Source of the DNA: Vallitalea sp.
Lineage (GTDB): Bacteria > Bacillota > Clostridia > Lachnospirales > Vallitaleaceae
NCBI GenBank assembly: GCA_025210235.1
Contig: JAOASG010000060.1
Location: 1 to 54,720 of the forward strand
Length of the DNA: 54,720 bases
Reading direction: 5' to 3'
Shown: in pieces, positions 45,497-54,687 of the stretch
How positions within the stretch are numbered: position 1 is the first letter of the stretch
Layout of the letters: each line of letters starts with the position of its first letter
Position numbers and translations under genes: made by a program
Notes under the pieces: model-generated
Seen by the model: only the letters and a program-made list of their open reading frames with translations
The model's database searches: none
What the model was told of the DNA's origin: nothing

Positions 45497-46102
45497 ATGA
45501 AGTCACCAATGTTACTAGCTTTTATTTTAGTGATTATAGTTATTAAATTAAAAATGAGCCAAGCTGATAGCTCAAATAACAAAGCCAATAAAAAGTTTTG
45601 GGACAGAGAAAATAAATCAATGTTTATTAGAAAAAAAAGTCTTGAAACTCTAGACTATATACACATTGATTCTAAATCATTACCAATTTTACAAAAAGAA
45701 TATTGTAATGAAGAAGTATATTCTATTCAAAATAAAGTATTAGAATTAATAGAACTTAAAATAGTTAATTTTCAAGGAAAATCAAATACAGATCTTAAAT
45801 TAGAATATGGTACTGCTAACTTAGATACTTTAACTATGTATGAAGAACGTTATATTTTACTAATTAAATATATCTATAAATGGGGAAAAGCATTATACGA
45901 CGATAATAAGATAGATGAAGCTACCTTAGTTTTAGAATTAGGAGTGACTATTAAATCTGATATAAGTAAACATTATATTTTATTAGGTAAATTGTACAAA
46001 ATAAAAAAAGATACTCAGAGTTTTAATTCTTTATATTCTCAAATTCAGCAATCAGAATTTGTATTTAAACATAAGATATTAAACTCCCTAAGCTCTTTAT
46101 AG
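45497..46102 (+). CDS. hypothetical protein with N-terminal membrane segment
   Basis: Two hundred and one residues. A hydrophobic N-terminal helix (about 4-18, LLAFILVIIVIKLKM) is followed by a soluble, mainly helical domain with a tetratricopeptide-like end (YIYKWGKALYDDNKIDEATL, LELGVTIKSDISKHYILLGK). TTGGAGG precedes the ATG. The segment FIRKKSLETLDYIHIDSKSL looks conserved but I cannot name the family. It may serve as a membrane-tethered scaffold. It is convergent with the exonuclease gene. Confidence 0.7.
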   Translation: MKSPMLLAFILVIIVIKLKMSQADSSNNKANKKFWDRENKSMFIRKKSLETLDYIHIDSKSLPILQKEYCNEEVYSIQNKVLELIELKIVNFQGKSNTDLKLEYGTANLDTLTMYEERYILLIKYIYKWGKALYDDNKIDEATLVLELGVTIKSDISKHYILLGKLYKIKKDTQSFNSLYSQIQQSEFVFKHKILNSLSSL

Positions 46103-46116
46103 GTTATAAACTATTT

Positions 46117-46824
46117 CTATTTTGCTCTACCATATGTACTAATGATATTATCTATAGCTTTACTAGCTTCACTTTTTGTTAATTCATCAATTTGTTTATT
46201 AAAGATTACATTATGTTTTCTAATTAATGCTTCTAAATAAGCTTTTTGTTTGTATGTAATAGATGAAGCTTTTTTTGGCTTCCATTGAATAGATTTTGGA
46301 ACAAATAAATCTTTGTTATCCTCATAATAATTTTCTTTTAAATGTATAAATAAATTATATGTAGCATATGCATCATTAAATGCTCTATGTCCATTTAGAT
46401 AATCTATTTTATAATAATCACACATAGCTTCTAATCTTTTACTAGGCAAATCTTTCAGTACTATTCTTGATATAGCTAATGTATCAATTGCCTTTTTCTC
46501 AAAAGATTGCCCTAACTTAATAGCATTTGCTTTAATAAAACTAAAATCAAATTTAATATTATGTCCAAGTATATTAAACCCTTCGCAAAAGTCTAAAAAC
46601 TGAGGTAAAACCAACTCTATAGAAGGTTTGTTTTTAACCAACTCATCACTTATACCTGTTAATTCAACTATATTTTTAGGTATACTTATTTGAGGATTTA
46701 TAAGTTGATTAAATTCATCAACTATCTTCCCTTTTACTATTTTAACTGCTCCAATTTCAGTTATTCTACTATCCATAGGACTTATCCCTGTGGTCTCAAT
46801 ATCAAATACCACATAGCTATCCAT
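46117..46824 (-). CDS. DnaQ-like 3'-5' exonuclease (PolC epsilon type)
   Basis: Two hundred and thirty-five residues from ATG 46824 (GAGGTGATTTTA upstream). The DEDDh residues are clear: D and E in VVFDIETTG, D in GHNIKFDFSF, and H and D in HRAFNDAYATY. The C-terminal 70 residues are Lys-rich and helical. Such stand-alone exonucleases resemble the PolC proofreading domain and act in DNA repair or processing. It is the last gene of a short group with the HPt protein and uridine kinase. Confidence 0.88.
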   Translation of the reverse strand: MDSYVVFDIETTGISPMDSRITEIGAVKIVKGKIVDEFNQLINPQISIPKNIVELTGISDELVKNKPSIELVLPQFLDFCEGFNILGHNIKFDFSFIKANAIKLGQSFEKKAIDTLAISRIVLKDLPSKRLEAMCDYYKIDYLNGHRAFNDAYATYNLFIHLKENYYEDNKDLFVPKSIQWKPKKASSITYKQKAYLEALIRKHNVIFNKQIDELTKSEASKAIDNIISTYGRAK

Positions 46825-46834
46825 TAAAATCACC

Positions 46835-47212
46835 TCAACTCGTGTAAATTTTATTAATACACTCTAACAAACGGTTAATGTCTTCTATAACTAATTTTAA
46901 TTCTATACTAAATTCTTCTAGTAACTGTATATGTATATTATCTTTATTTTTATAAGATTTTTCTAGGCTCTTAGCTAGATCTTGTAACCGAAAAGCTCCA
47001 AGATTACCACATACCCCTTTAATGCTATGTACTAATATTCTAGAATCATTGTACCTATTATCTTTACTTAAACTTATTAAAACTTCGTATGCATTTGAAT
47101 ATTTATCTTTAAATCCTACTAAAATTATTTTATATAATTTTAAAGAAGCTGCTAATTTTTCCATAGCACTATTATAATCAATATGACTTGTAGTTATATT
47201 TATATTATCCAC
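46835..47212 (-). CDS. HPt (histidine phosphotransfer) domain protein
   Basis: One hundred and twenty-five residues, essentially one four-helix HPt domain. The phospho-accepting His62 sits in ILVHSIKGVCGNLGAFRLQD, the usual H-x-x-K-G signature. It would pass phosphate between receiver domains in a phosphorelay. No hybrid kinase lies in the window, so its partners are elsewhere. A gap of 10 bases to the exonuclease gene suggests one transcript. Confidence 0.87.
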   Translation of the reverse strand: MDNINITTSHIDYNSAMEKLAASLKLYKIILVGFKDKYSNAYEVLISLSKDNRYNDSRILVHSIKGVCGNLGAFRLQDLAKSLEKSYKNKDNIHIQLLEEFSIELKLVIEDINRLLECINKIYTS

Positions 47213-47240
47213 GCTTTACACCTCTCTTTGTCAACTACTA

Positions 47241-47855
47241 CTAATTAAGAAGTGTTCTAATTTTATCAATAAGCATTGAACACGCAACTTCGTTATAACC
47301 ACCTTGTGGAATAATAATATCTGCATATTTTTTACTAGGTTCAACAAATTCCTCATGCATTATCTTTACAGTATTAAGATATTGGTTGATTACAGAATCT
47401 AAATCTCTTCCTCTTTCTTTTACATCCCTAACAATTCTTCTAATAATTCTAACATCCGCGTCTGTATCTACATATACTTTTATATCAAGAATATCTCTTA
47501 ATTCTTTATTTTCAAAAATCAAAATACCTTCAAGTATAATCACTTTTTTAGGCTCTACCTTAACCGTTTCTTTTTCTCTTGTATGTTCAACAAAACTATA
47601 GTTTGGTCGTTGTATAGACAATCCATTTTTTAGAGCTATTAAATCTTTAATCATAACATCCGTATCAAAAGCATTAGGATGATCATAATTAAGCTTTTTT
47701 CTTTCTTCTAATTCAAAGTTATCATTTGACTTATAATAATCATCATGGGTAAGTGCAACTACTTCGTTTCCTAATACATCTTTTAGCTTATTTACCAATG
47801 TAGTTTTTCCTGAACCCGTACCCCCTGCAATACCAATTATTATTGGTTTTTCCAT
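47241..47855 (-). CDS. udk: uridine kinase
   Basis: Two hundred and four residues from ATG 47855. The P-loop GGTGSGKT (about 11-18), DDYYK and NYDHPNAFDTDVMIKDL are typical of uridine/cytidine kinases; RIIRRIVRDVKERGRDLDSV is the late helix of the family. It phosphorylates uridine and cytidine in pyrimidine salvage, in the cytoplasm. Two earlier in-frame ATGs (47864, 47861) lack spacing from the GGGATGATG stretch, so 47855 is preferred, with some doubt. Confidence 0.93.
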   Translation of the reverse strand: MEKPIIIGIAGGTGSGKTTLVNKLKDVLGNEVVALTHDDYYKSNDNFELEERKKLNYDHPNAFDTDVMIKDLIALKNGLSIQRPNYSFVEHTREKETVKVEPKKVIILEGILIFENKELRDILDIKVYVDTDADVRIIRRIVRDVKERGRDLDSVINQYLNTVKIMHEEFVEPSKKYADIIIPQGGYNEVACSMLIDKIRTLLN

Positions 47856-47995
47856 GAACATCATCCCAATCTTTATAATATCAATAATTCATTATACCTA
47901 TATCATAATAATTCTTATATCCTAAACCCACATAACAAATAGTACCATAATTTAGATTGTTTTACAATATAAATACAAATGAACACTTAGGTATG

Positions 47996-48646
47996 CTATA
48001 GAAAATCCAATCTGTTCTCTAACCCTGTTTTACAATATGGCAATAAAAAACATCTTTCACACTTAGGGCTTCTAGCTGTACAAATAGCACGACCATGAGC
48101 TATTATTTGAGTATTATATCTAATCCAATGTTCCTTTGGTAATATTTCCATTAAATCAAATTCTATTTTAACTGGGTCTTTATTATCAGTAAAACCTAAT
48201 TTCCCAGATATACGCTTAACATGAGTGTCTACTACGATACTTGGAATATTATAAATATTTCCCCTTATAACATTGGCAGTTTTTCTTCCAACTCCCTGTA
48301 GTTTAACTAATTCTTCTATATCTTCTGGTACTTGTCCATTATATTGCTCTAACAATGTTCTACAACAACCTATTATATTTTTAGCTTTATTCCTATAAAA
48401 TCCCGTTGAACGAATGTCATTTTCTAGTTCTTGTATATCTGCTTCTGCAAAATCTTTGATTGATGTATATTTTTTAAATAAATCTTTTGTTACAATATTA
48501 ACTCTATTATCCGTACATTGGGCACTTAATATTGTAGCAATAAGTAATTGCCAAGAATTTTCATGGTCTAAATAACATTTTATATCTTTTGGATAATTTT
48601 CATCTAATAGATTCAGAACATTTTTTATTACCTTATTACTTACCAT
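47996..48646 (-). CDS. nth: endonuclease III (DNA glycosylase/AP lyase)
   Basis: Two hundred and sixteen residues with full catalytic set: K122 (LQGVGRKTANVIRGN, helix-hairpin-helix) and D140 (VVDTHVKRISGKLG). The C-terminal Cys pattern C189-x6-C196-x2-C199-x5-C205 binds a 4Fe-4S cluster. It removes oxidised pyrimidines in base excision repair. GAAAGGATG precedes the ATG. A 21-bp tandem repeat lies just upstream. Confidence 0.95.
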   Translation of the reverse strand: MVSNKVIKNVLNLLDENYPKDIKCYLDHENSWQLLIATILSAQCTDNRVNIVTKDLFKKYTSIKDFAEADIQELENDIRSTGFYRNKAKNIIGCCRTLLEQYNGQVPEDIEELVKLQGVGRKTANVIRGNIYNIPSIVVDTHVKRISGKLGFTDNKDPVKIEFDLMEILPKEHWIRYNTQIIAHGRAICTARSPKCERCFLLPYCKTGLENRLDFL

Positions 48647-48665
48647 AAATGAAACATCCTTTCTT

Positions 48666-48707
48666 AATTTCCTGGGAAATATTGTAAATTTCCTGGGAAA
48701 TATTGTA
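48666..48707. repeat. 21-bp tandem direct repeat upstream of nth
   Basis: AATTTCCTGGGAAATATTGTA is present twice in a row (48666-48686, 48687-48707). Each unit contains TTTCC-T-GGGAAA, a near-palindrome, and the 21-bp period is two helical turns, so it could be a pair of operators. It lies between the radical SAM stop codon and nth. Confidence 0.75.
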
Positions 48708-48710
48708 AAT

Positions 48711-50456
48711 TTAAATTTTTACTTTAATGTACTTAGCATTATTTCTAAATATATCTCTACTATAATAATCAAATAAAACAGCTGTTTCTTCTTTTTTTAT
48801 CGGCTTAGTAAACTCCTTTGACCACTTTATAATATTAACAGGAAATACTTCTAAATGTACCATTCTACTTATTTGCTTTGAGGAATAATCTTTAAGGTTT
48901 GGTATAAACTTATTTATATTATCTTCATTTTTATAAAAATCAATAATTCTTTTTTTATAGTCCTCATTACGATCTAACCAATATGGAAATTTCTTAACCT
49001 TTTCTTGTGAATACATATCAAACCTTAGAATCTCTTTTATTACTTCATCTTGTTTATTAATACAATCATAGTAAAATTCTAATAAAATAGTATATAATTT
49101 TATCTTATTATGATTCATTTCATGATATCCATTTTTCACCCAATAATATGCTAGGTCCTCATATAATTTAAATGGCTTATCATAATTTTTTTCTATATAT
49201 TTTATTGCAAAAAAGAAATTTCCACTGTTATAGTATATTTCTACCATTTCTTCTATCATTTTTAATTTTAATATCTCATCATAAGTTAGTTCTTTAGTTT
49301 TTAATACTTCATAAGGCGCTTTTGTCTTATATACAATTTCAAATTTCTTAGCATCCCTTTTTAACCCTGAACCATTGAGTATCTTTAAAAACCCTAACTG
49401 AAGCTGATGAGGTTCTAGTTTATATACATCGTTAAATGAATTACCAAAAGAGTTATAGTCTTCTCCAGGAAGTCCAGCAATTAAATCTAAATGTTGATGT
49501 ATATTATTTCCCATATTTATTTTCTTAATAACACCTGTAAGCTTTTCAAAATTAGTTTTTCTTTTTATATTATTTATGGTAATTTCATTAGTAGATTGTA
49601 CTCCTACCTCTAGTTGAAAAAGGCCTGGTCTTACTTTAGATAAAAATTCAATTGTCTCATCATCTAATAAATCACCTGATATTTCAAAATGAAAATTAGT
49701 GTAACCATTATCATGTTCATGTAAATATTTCCATATACCTAAAGCATGTTTTTTATTGCAATTAAATGTTCTATCTACAAATTTAACTTGTACAACTTTT
49801 GCATCTAGAAAACATTGTAACTCTTTTAAAACCAAAGATAAACTTCTATGTCTTACTCCTTTTTCGATAGAGGATAAACAGTATTGGCAGTTAAAAGGAC
49901 ATCCTCTTGATGATTCATAATATATAATCTTATTTTTAAATCCTTCAAATCCCTCATCATAAACGAATGGTATATCATCCATGCTTAAAGGCGCTCTATT
50001 AATATTTTTATAGATACAATCATTTTTACTATATATAATACCATTTATCTGTGAAAGTTCTTTTTTATTATCAATATAGTGTTCTAGTAACTCATTAAAA
50101 GTTTGTTCGCCCTCTCCTACTATAATTGCGTCTATTTGGCTATATTGCTTCATCAATTCCTCTGAATCATACGAAACTTCTGGCCCTCCAAGAATTATTT
50201 TTGTATTAGGTGATATTTTTTTGTAGTCTTTAATAAGTTCTTTTACAAGTTCTATATTCCATATATAGCATGAAATAGTTAATATATCAGGTTTTTTCTT
50301 ATAGATCTCTTGAAGTATAAAATCGTATTGATTATTAATTGTATATTCTACTATAGACATATTATCTTGATACTTACTACAGTATTTATATAAATATCTA
50401 ATTGCTAAATTAGAGTGTATAAATTTAGCATTTATTCCAACTAAAAGTACATTCAT
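48711..50456 (-). CDS. B12-binding domain radical SAM protein (DUF4080 type)
   Basis: Five hundred and eighty-one residues. The N-terminal cobalamin-binding domain (about 1-130) is followed by the radical SAM barrel with C186, C190 and C193 (ESSRGCPFNCQYCLSS). The C-terminal 190 residues match the extra domain typical of DUF4080 proteins. Relatives are widespread in Clostridia and have no assigned reaction; they probably methylate or rearrange an unknown substrate. It lies upstream of nth and may be read with it across the tandem repeat. Confidence 0.88.
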   Translation of the reverse strand: MNVLLVGINAKFIHSNLAIRYLYKYCSKYQDNMSIVEYTINNQYDFILQEIYKKKPDILTISCYIWNIELVKELIKDYKKISPNTKIILGGPEVSYDSEELMKQYSQIDAIIVGEGEQTFNELLEHYIDNKKELSQINGIIYSKNDCIYKNINRAPLSMDDIPFVYDEGFEGFKNKIIYYESSRGCPFNCQYCLSSIEKGVRHRSLSLVLKELQCFLDAKVVQVKFVDRTFNCNKKHALGIWKYLHEHDNGYTNFHFEISGDLLDDETIEFLSKVRPGLFQLEVGVQSTNEITINNIKRKTNFEKLTGVIKKINMGNNIHQHLDLIAGLPGEDYNSFGNSFNDVYKLEPHQLQLGFLKILNGSGLKRDAKKFEIVYKTKAPYEVLKTKELTYDEILKLKMIEEMVEIYYNSGNFFFAIKYIEKNYDKPFKLYEDLAYYWVKNGYHEMNHNKIKLYTILLEFYYDCINKQDEVIKEILRFDMYSQEKVKKFPYWLDRNEDYKKRIIDFYKNEDNINKFIPNLKDYSSKQISRMVHLEVFPVNIIKWSKEFTKPIKKEETAVLFDYYSRDIFRNNAKYIKVKI

Positions 50457-50499
50457 TTTATTTATTCCTTTCGTTATTAGTAATTGCCATTATCTATTT

Positions 50500-50514
50500 A
50501 GTAATTGCAAACTT
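50500..50514. repeat. copy of the GTAATTGCAAACT intergenic repeat
   Basis: TAGTAATTGCAAACTTAC (near 50498-50514), with a partial direct copy TAGTAATTGCCA (50478-50489), belongs to the intergenic repeat family listed elsewhere. Confidence 0.4.
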
Positions 50515-50536
50515 ACATTAATTGATTTCTTTAATA

Positions 50537-50564
50537 TAATATAGCCCCATTTGGGGCTATATTA
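50537..50564 (-). terminator. terminator after the large lipoprotein gene
   Basis: TAATATAGCCCC (50537-50548) and GGGGCTATATTA (50553-50564) form a 12-bp perfect stem directly after the stop codon. The following T-run is weak. Confidence 0.75.
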
Positions 50565-53162
50565 TCATTGTAAATGTATTTTAACAGTTTCATAATGCTC
50601 ATCATTTTGTATTGAAAGATATAATATATCTCCTATGAGATTAAAATAATCAACTTCTTTATTATATATTTTAGCTTTTTCTCCTGTTAAAAAATTGTAA
50701 ATATTAATACCTTGTAAATTATAATATAGTTTATGATTTATTACCATTAAATCACTCAGCTGTAATTCTTTATCAACAATAATATCCTTCTTGCCATCTT
50801 TAAAACTTTCTTTTATGAGTTTCCCTTTTACTCCATGTTCATCATTAATTTTCAGATAATATAAATAGTTTTTTGTTGCATATATAAACTCAGCCTGGGT
50901 ATTTGTAAGTACTTGTTTTGATTTTCCATCTAATTTAATTCTAACAATCTTCTTTTCCCCATTTATATAATATAACCAATTATCTATTATATCTTTTAGT
51001 TCATAGCTATCTTTTATAATAACATTCTTAGAGCCATCCGTTAAATTCTGTTTCCATATAGAGCCATCTATATCATCTAAAGAATAATAAATATAATCAT
51101 TTAATATTTCATAAGATATATTACAGATTTTTGGATCATTAATCATTATAATATTTTTCATTTCCCCATTATTAATATTTATTTTATCAATAAATGGTGA
51201 ATAGTCTCCATTATTCTCATGCCCTGAATAATATATATATCCATTATCAATCTGAAAATCTGAAACCCACTTATTAACCACAAGAGTAATATCATTTGTG
51301 TTAACATTAAATTTATATAAATAACCCTTATACTCATCAACTTTATATACAAAATATTTCCATGTATCATCTACTTGTTTAGTTATATCGTATGATAGTT
51401 TATACTTTAATCCTTCAATATATTCCTCAACAGTATAGTAGCTACCACCTTCTGTTGCGATACTCATATATATTTTCCCATTAATAATTTCCATATCAGT
51501 ATAATTCTCATTAAGAATATCTAAGAACTGACTTTTCTTATTATTATTTGATATTTTGTATAATAAATTAGCTCCATTTTTTTCTACATAATATATATTA
51601 TTTTCATATGTGTATATATCTTTAACTGTACTATTGCTAACTTTTATGTTATTACTTCCATCTACATTTATTCTATATAATATGCCATTATCCTCTTCAT
51701 TTTTATAATAAATTTTATCTTCTAATATATCATAAATGGTAGTGAACATATTAATATATTTAATATCCTTTGTAAATTCTTTAAATATCCCTAATCTTTT
51801 TTTATTATCAAGAAAATAAATATTATCTCCTGAAGATTTAATGTTAGATACCGGTATATCCATAATTTTAGTTGATTTATTACTATTAATGTCCATGCAA
51901 TATAGCATATAATTATTATTAATATCTGTATAATAGATAACATTTTTATAAGTAATGAATGAACCTATTGTCTTATCAATTACAAGTTTCTTTTCATTTG
52001 TACTGATATCAAACAAGTAAAGTTTCTTATCTTTAGCGTCAGTATAATAAATTATATCATTATTACTATCAAATGTATTAATAGCAATGTCTGATATTTT
52101 TTTCCCAGTTTGATCTCCAACTACTTCATATAGTTTATAAAATATATTATCATTAACATTATCTTGATACTCATAGTTTTTAGAAAAAATCCTATCATCA
52201 ACTTTAATATACATTTTTCGATGATGTTCTCTACCTGTACCAACAAGAATTTCTTTTTCAGATAAATCCTCTTTAACTTTCCATATTCTATTATGTCCAT
52301 AAAAATATATATCTGAGTTAATTTTATAAAAATTATTAAGATATTGTTCTATAAAAATTTTTTCGATTTTTCCATTTTTATTATCTTTTTTATATAAATA
52401 ATTATCTTGATTATAATAAGTAGAATAACCACTTACAAAAATACTATTTATATCTAATCCTAATTCTTCCCTTTCATCCATACCCTTTAACGACGAACTA
52501 TATATTTTGTCATTATAATAATAAATTCTATCGTGTTTCAAATGAAATACCAAATAATTACCATCTAAAATTAAATTCAAATCTTTTCCTTCTGTATCAA
52601 TTGAATATATCCCATTATTAGTACTAAAGTAAATATTATCATTATAATATTTAACTAAATTAATATCTTCATTTGCAGATATAATTTTTGTTTTTTCATC
52701 CCCATTTTTATTTATTTTATAAAGATTATTTTTAAACACATAAAAAACATAATCTTTACTTTTGCAAAAACTAGTTATATTTTCCTCTGTAATTAATTCT
52801 TTATGGGTACCATCAAATTTTACTTTAGCTAATTTTGATGGTATATTCTTATCAGTTGTATCAATAAAATAAACCCATTCTTCTAAAGAATTTATCCCAT
52901 CATATCTAGCATCAGTAAGTTTTGTAAGATTTGTACCATCTGTTTTCATCTTATATATTTTATAATTATCATCTGGGTTACCAAAGTATAACCAATCTTG
53001 ATAATTAATACTTGCTTTTGGACTATCCTTTTGATTTTCTATAGCATTAACTGTTTCCTTTTTGTCTGTATCATGTACTTGTTGTTTATTTTCATTTTTA
53101 CAGCTTGTCAACAGCAAACATAAAAAAATCATATATATAATTATATATTTGTTTATTTTCAA
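50565..53162 (-). CDS. large lipoprotein with DUF5050-type beta-propeller repeats
   Basis: Eight hundred and sixty-five residues. A signal peptide ends in the lipobox LLTSC (Cys21), so it is lipid-anchored outside the cell. The rest is many copies of a short unit of the type D-x-I/V-Y-Y-x-n-G-x-I-Y (for example DDIDGSIWKQNLTDGSKNVI), with about 40 residues per repeat, as in DUF5050 and KWG-like propellers. At this length two propellers are possible. No catalytic motif is visible. It probably binds a ligand or other surface proteins. It is codon-poor in G and C, like its neighbours. Confidence 0.85.
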   Translation of the reverse strand: MKINKYIIIYMIFLCLLLTSCKNENKQQVHDTDKKETVNAIENQKDSPKASINYQDWLYFGNPDDNYKIYKMKTDGTNLTKLTDARYDGINSLEEWVYFIDTTDKNIPSKLAKVKFDGTHKELITEENITSFCKSKDYVFYVFKNNLYKINKNGDEKTKIISANEDINLVKYYNDNIYFSTNNGIYSIDTEGKDLNLILDGNYLVFHLKHDRIYYYNDKIYSSSLKGMDEREELGLDINSIFVSGYSTYYNQDNYLYKKDNKNGKIEKIFIEQYLNNFYKINSDIYFYGHNRIWKVKEDLSEKEILVGTGREHHRKMYIKVDDRIFSKNYEYQDNVNDNIFYKLYEVVGDQTGKKISDIAINTFDSNNDIIYYTDAKDKKLYLFDISTNEKKLVIDKTIGSFITYKNVIYYTDINNNYMLYCMDINSNKSTKIMDIPVSNIKSSGDNIYFLDNKKRLGIFKEFTKDIKYINMFTTIYDILEDKIYYKNEEDNGILYRINVDGSNNIKVSNSTVKDIYTYENNIYYVEKNGANLLYKISNNNKKSQFLDILNENYTDMEIINGKIYMSIATEGGSYYTVEEYIEGLKYKLSYDITKQVDDTWKYFVYKVDEYKGYLYKFNVNTNDITLVVNKWVSDFQIDNGYIYYSGHENNGDYSPFIDKININNGEMKNIIMINDPKICNISYEILNDYIYYSLDDIDGSIWKQNLTDGSKNVIIKDSYELKDIIDNWLYYINGEKKIVRIKLDGKSKQVLTNTQAEFIYATKNYLYYLKINDEHGVKGKLIKESFKDGKKDIIVDKELQLSDLMVINHKLYYNLQGINIYNFLTGEKAKIYNKEVDYFNLIGDILYLSIQNDEHYETVKIHLQ

Positions 53163-53286
53163 ATTATTTCCCCCTATAGTATTGGGTATTTCATTTAATC
53201 ATCTATATTGTATCATATACTTTTTACAATTATATTAATTTTACATTATTATTTTCATGTTTTACCTTGTAATATTTAGCAAATTT

Positions 53287-53805
53287 TTATTCATGTATTA
53301 TTACAGTTGTACCATCGGGGACGTTTTCATAAAACCATTTGGCATTATCTTCACCTAATCTTATACATCCATGACTTGCAGGTTTTCCAAGTTTATCTTC
53401 TTCTTCTTTAATTATATTCCAATCTTTATCTCTTGGAATACCATGAAATAAATACTGCTCGTTAAATCTCACCCAATATGTAGCTCCTTCTTTGAACCTT
53501 TCGGAATAAAACCATAATCCTCTATTTTTTAAATTAAATGTGCCTAGAACAGTTGGCTCATCTTCTGTACCTCCTGAACATATCATTTCCCTTAGCACAT
53601 TATTATCTTCCCTTACTATAACCTTTTGTTCTTCATCATTAAGACGAACCTCTACCCATAGGCCATCCACTATATCATCTATAACTTCATTGTTAATTAC
53701 AAATGTAGCATCCACTTCTTTAGCACTTTCTTTTTGGTGTCCTACAATAATAAGTATAAATATAATTATAACTCCAACTATTGTTAATAATAGATTTTTA
53801 ATCAT
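53287..53805 (-). CDS. L,D-transpeptidase (YkuD domain)
   Basis: One hundred and seventy-two residues. One N-terminal membrane helix (about 5-22) is followed by a YkuD domain with the active-site HGCIRL (H145, C147, R149) and FHGIPRD upstream. It forms 3-3 peptidoglycan cross-links or attaches anchored proteins, outside the membrane. The domain is shorter than in B. subtilis YkuD and has no LysM repeat. AGGTTGTTTTA upstream gives the ribosome site. The SOD-like gene lies 31 bp upstream on the same strand. Confidence 0.9.
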   Translation of the reverse strand: MIKNLLLTIVGVIIIFILIIVGHQKESAKEVDATFVINNEVIDDIVDGLWVEVRLNDEEQKVIVREDNNVLREMICSGGTEDEPTVLGTFNLKNRGLWFYSERFKEGATYWVRFNEQYLFHGIPRDKDWNIIKEEEDKLGKPASHGCIRLGEDNAKWFYENVPDGTTVIIHE

Positions 53806-53836
53806 TAAAACAACCTCTAAATGTATAGTTATATCA

Positions 53837-54418
53837 TTATATTCTATTATCTATCCTTTTATTTACAACATCCCAATTTATATTTTCAAAAAATACTTTA
53901 ATATATTCTTTTTTATTAGTACCAAAATCAATCATATAAGCGTGTTCATAAACATCCATAGCTAATATGGGATTCCCATTATATATACTTCCATTATCAT
54001 GGGAATCTTGGCCTATTATCCTTAGTTTGCCATTGTACTCTCCTTGCACTAGAACAACCCATCCTCTCATACTAAGGCCTACACTAGTAAACATCTCTAC
54101 AAAATTATCATAGGAACCAAAATCTCTATTTATCATTTTTAATATTTTGCCTGATATTTCTGATTTCTGTCCAGTTATATTTCCAAAATAAAGTTGGTGT
54201 AAAATAATACCATTTAGCGAATAAGATTCTCCTTTTTTCAAACATCGTAATGTACTATAAGTTGAATTAGGGTCTTCATAACTGTCTTTTTCTTTGAGTA
54301 GATTATTAATCTGTCCAAGTTTATTAATATATCCTACATATAAATTATAATGCTCGTCTAATTGTTTTCTAGTCATTCCATTTACAGTATTAAAGTTATA
54401 ATACCTAGGTTTGTACAT
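53837..54418 (-). CDS. iron/manganese superoxide dismutase-like protein
   Basis: One hundred and ninety-three residues. The four metal ligands of the Fe/Mn family are in place: H23 (LDEHYNLYVGYI), H74 (NGIILHQLYFGN), D155 and H159 (AMDVYEHAYMIDFG). The C-terminal NWDVVNKR end is typical. Unusual spacing around H74 and a relatively poor match near the active-site Gln leave open whether it is an active dismutase. AAGGTGATT upstream of the ATG gives the ribosome site. Confidence 0.82.
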   Translation of the reverse strand: MYKPRYYNFNTVNGMTRKQLDEHYNLYVGYINKLGQINNLLKEKDSYEDPNSTYSTLRCLKKGESYSLNGIILHQLYFGNITGQKSEISGKILKMINRDFGSYDNFVEMFTSVGLSMRGWVVLVQGEYNGKLRIIGQDSHDNGSIYNGNPILAMDVYEHAYMIDFGTNKKEYIKVFFENINWDVVNKRIDNRI

Positions 54419-54481
54419 TCAATCACCTTATAATTATATTCTCTAAATTATATGCCTAAAAATATTGGAATGGAACATCTA

Positions 54482-54510
54482 AAAAAAGATACTCACTGAG
54501 TATCTTTTTT
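54482..54510 (-). terminator. terminator of the tRNA cluster
   Basis: GATACTC (54488-54494) and GAGTATC (54498-54504) form a 7-bp stem with an ACT loop, extended by A/T pairs and ended on the minus strand by seven T. Confidence 0.88.
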
Positions 54511-54514
54511 AGAA

Positions 54515-54586
54515 CTGGGTAGGCAGGATTCGAACCTACGCATACTAGAGTCAAAGTCTAGTGCCTTACCGCTTGGCGACTACCCA
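54515..54586 (-). tRNA. tRNA-Gln (anticodon TTG)
   Basis: The minus strand gives acceptor TGGGTAG/CTACCCA with discriminator G, D-arm, anticodon loop CTTTGAC (anticodon TTG), and T-loop GTTCGAATC. The U1-A72 pair is typical of bacterial tRNA-Gln. No CCA is encoded. Confidence 0.95.
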
Positions 54587-54610
54587 TTATTTAATTTTTT
54601 AGAACACAAA

Positions 54611-54682
54611 AGCGCGAGACGGGATTCGAACCCGCGACCCTCGCCTTGGCAAGGCGATGCTCTACCACTGAGCCACTCACGC
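54611..54682 (-). tRNA. tRNA-Gly (anticodon GCC)
   Basis: The minus strand gives acceptor GCGTGAG with CTCGCGC, discriminator T, anticodon loop TTGCCAA (GCC) and T-loop GGTTCGAATCC. No CCA is encoded. Confidence 0.95.
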
Positions 54683-54687
54683 ATAAG

